The notes below the pieces were generated by a model. That model was not told the DNA's origin. It did not search any database and worked only from the letters and a program-made list of their open reading frames with translations. The translations under genes were made by a program, and so were the position numbers. Below, in pieces: positions 62,797 through 64,000 of a DNA stretch of 64,000 bases. Positions within the stretch are counted from its first letter, which is position 1; each line of letters starts with the position of its first letter. The stretch spans positions 2,714,062-2,778,061 of the forward strand of contig NZ_CP022463.1 of assembly GCF_002224485.1 (NCBI RefSeq), given 5' to 3'. The stretch is from Sinomonas sp. R1AF57 (GTDB taxonomy: Bacteria; Actinomycetota; Actinomycetes; Actinomycetales; Micrococcaceae).

Positions 62797-63612
62797 TCAG
62801 CCCTTCTGGTCTGGGTCGGCCGACGACGCGGACGCCGTGGAGAGCCGGTGGAGCCATTCGAGGAAGAGCTTCATCTCGGTGCCGGACAACTGGTCCGGGT
62901 GCGAGGACTGGAGCGTGGCGTTGAGGGCGATGGCAGCGGCAACATAGCTGGGCTGCCCGCCGGCCGCGGCCGCGGCTCCTGCGGTGGGTGCATCGAGGAT
63001 GCTGGGGTCGGTGAGGACAGAACGCAGGACGGCGTCCCGCGTCTGGGTCGAGAGGGGATTGGTGGCATCGGGCGCCTCGGAGGCGTCGGAGATCAGCATG
63101 AGCGTCACGCCCACGTTGGCCGCGAGGATCGCCCTCGCCGCCTCGAGCGGAGGCACGGCGAGCTGCCCGGAGGCGGCGAGCCGGTTGAGCTCCCTCTCGA
63201 GGAGCCGCTCGGCCTCGGTGACGACGACGGGGCGGCGGGTGGGGCCGCTGGTCCCGAACATCAGCATGTACAGCTGGGCGTGGGTGACGCCGAACTGGAC
63301 GTGCACGTCCCAGAGCCTCTTGACGTCCTGGATCGGCACGTCCGAGCGCTCGATGCTGCCCTCGCTCTGGACGAACTCCTCGAAGCCCCGAGCCACCACG
63401 GCTTCCATGAGCCCGTCCTTGTCGCCGAAGTGGTGGTACAGCGTGGGCGCCGTGACCCGGGCGAGCTCGGTGATCTGCCGGGTCGAGACCGGGGCCCCGT
63501 CCGACGATGCGACGAGGTCCATGGCGGCCTGGATGAGCCGCTCACGGGGAGAGGGAACGTCCCCCTTCGTCTCCTCGGGGTCACCCGCGACTCCCGAACC
63601 TCGTTGGCGCAT
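62797..63612 (-). CDS. TetR-like regulator of the PTS genes
   Basis: A 271-aa TetR-type protein with helix-turn-helix STRQITELARVTAPTLYHHF at about 44-63 and a long C-terminal domain. ATG at 63612 is supported by the promoter: -35 TTGTAT and -10 TACGCT place the transcript start at or next to the ATG, so the mRNA is probably leaderless. The operator palindrome at 63631-63645 lies in the spacer, and the same arrangement occurs at ptsI. It is upstream of mtlA on the same strand. Confidence 0.88.
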   Translation of the reverse strand: MRQRGSGVAGDPEETKGDVPSPRERLIQAAMDLVASSDGAPVSTRQITELARVTAPTLYHHFGDKDGLMEAVVARGFEEFVQSEGSIERSDVPIQDVKRLWDVHVQFGVTHAQLYMLMFGTSGPTRRPVVVTEAERLLERELNRLAASGQLAVPPLEAARAILAANVGVTLMLISDASEAPDATNPLSTQTRDAVLRSVLTDPSILDAPTAGAAAAAGGQPSYVAAAIALNATLQSSHPDQLSGTEMKLFLEWLHRLSTASASSADPDQKG

Positions 63613-63619
63613 GGCCGCT

Positions 63620-63648
63620 AGCGTAGTGGATATAGCAACGCTATACAA
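63620..63648 (-). promoter_or_regulatory. promoter and operator of the TetR-like gene
   Basis: Minus strand: TTGTAT (63648-63643), 17 bases, TACGCT (63625-63620). The palindrome TATAGCAACGCTATA (63631-63645) covers the -35 edge and spacer. Same architecture as the ptsI promoter. Confidence 0.7.
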
Positions 63649-63729
63649 GACATGGGAGTGAGCTGCATCACTGCGCGACGCAGCACTTCGTTCGGCTGCC
63701 GCTCGTGTGAACTGGATCACTTCCGCCTC

Positions 63730-63758
63730 TTGTATAGCAGTGCTATAGCGGCTAGGGT
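63730..63758 (+). promoter_or_regulatory. promoter and operator of ptsI
   Basis: TTGTAT (63730-63735), 17 bases, TAGGGT (63753-63758). The palindrome TATAGCAGTGCTATA (63733-63747) sits over the -35 and spacer. Confidence 0.7.
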
Positions 63759-63824
63759 AACGCAGGACACTTTTCGGGTGGCCCCGTCGCGTGCCCCCCT
63801 ACCCCCACGAAAGGATCTCGAATC

Positions 63825-64000
63825 ATGGAGCAGTTTCACGGTGTCGGTGTGACTCCGGGGCGGGTTGTGGGGCCGGTGCTGCAGATGCCGGCGCCGGTGT
63901 CCGAGCCGGGTCCGGGGCCGGTTCCGGGGCAGGACGCGGTGGTGGAGGCGGAGCGGATCCGGTCCGCGTCCAAGGCCGTGCAGGCGGCGCTGAAGGACCG
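63825..64000 (+). CDS. ptsI: PTS enzyme I (phosphoenolpyruvate-protein phosphotransferase), partial
   Basis: The 5' end of a gene that runs off the window. The first 58 codons include MEQFHGVGVTPGRVVGPV, as at the start of enzyme I, followed by MPAPVSEPGPGPVPG and a helical segment. Enzyme I passes phosphate from PEP to HPr and so to MtlA IIA. ATG at 63825 with AAAGGA Shine-Dalgarno. Confidence 0.85.
   Translation, partial: MEQFHGVGVTPGRVVGPVLQMPAPVSEPGPGPVPGQDAVVEAERIRSASKAVQAALKD

Noticed and set aside
60822..62924. 700-codon open frame opposite mtlA
   Set aside because: Translation is Asp/Gly/Arg/Val-rich without domains; mtlA is unmistakable.

Overview
The window is GC-rich chromosomal DNA, gene-dense on both strands, with no phage, plasmid or insertion-sequence genes recognised and no tRNA or rRNA recognised by eye. 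Gene content (menaquinone pathway with heptaprenyl-type synthase, MenJ-like reductase, actinobacterial APS-reductase-type CysH, sortase-E-like LAQTG surface protein, frequent 4-nt ATGA/GTGA gene overlaps, pta-ackA, PTS mannitol system) points to an actinobacterium, most likely of the Micrococcaceae (Arthrobacter/Sinomonas-like). The family assignment is inference.

Layout. 1-3356: homocysteine S-methyltransferase, a DUF4097 membrane protein, a lower-GC membrane protein and an eight-copy tandem palindromic array. 3357-10330: sulfate assimilation (cysN, cysD, cysH, sulfite reductase, an MFS transporter, sirohydrochlorin chelatase), all on the minus strand and mostly overlapping. 10393-12143: a small acidic SUKH-like protein, then an AbiEi-DUF559 gene bracketed by paired 20-bp inverted repeats. 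12151-24940: menaquinone genes (polyprenyl synthase, menJ, menG, menF, menD, menC) interrupted by a polar amino acid ABC transporter and a PhoX phosphatase with a good Pho-box candidate. 24937-30587: M50 peptidase, PAP2 phosphatase, MFS, orphan MinD-like ATPase, metallo-beta-lactamase-fold hydrolase. 30635-35052: branched-chain 2-oxoacid dehydrogenase E1a-E1b-E2 with a divergent Lrp regulator. 35961-40693: phenylacetyl-CoA epoxidase operon paaABCDE plus an enoyl-CoA hydratase. 40875-47079: cell-envelope polysaccharide genes (LCP, tyrosine autokinase, low-molecular-weight tyrosine phosphatase, LAQTG surface protein, DUF4012). 47193-54460: oligopeptidase B, amino acid permease, ackA-pta. 54673-57322: paaI-paaK-paaR. 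57376-59431: DUF427 protein and a PQQ-type sugar dehydrogenase with an elaborate leader. 59521-64000: mannitol PTS (mtlD, mtlA), a TetR-like regulator, and the start of ptsI.

How it fits together. The two phenylacetate loci, 14 kb apart, share an operator-like sequence that overlaps the promoter in both, which fits control by the TetR protein encoded at 56669. The TetR-like gene at 62797-63612 and ptsI each have the same -35/-10 pair with a TATAGC..GCTATA palindrome in the spacer, so they probably form one regulon.

The most unusual feature is a set of dispersed short repeats. (1) A 20-bp REP-like sequence flanks the nuclease gene and also occurs as a gene-less pair at mtlD. (2) A 21-bp repeat forms arrays inside the E2 gene, in both orientations, and behind ackA. 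(3) A palindromic element forms an eight-copy array and also lies in frame in the N-termini of CysH and CysD. (4) A 31-bp-period forward/inverted cluster follows menD. (5) A 12-15-mer recurs in many genes. The combination of (1) with an endonuclease gene resembles the logic of REP/RAYT systems and is the best candidate here for something undescribed.
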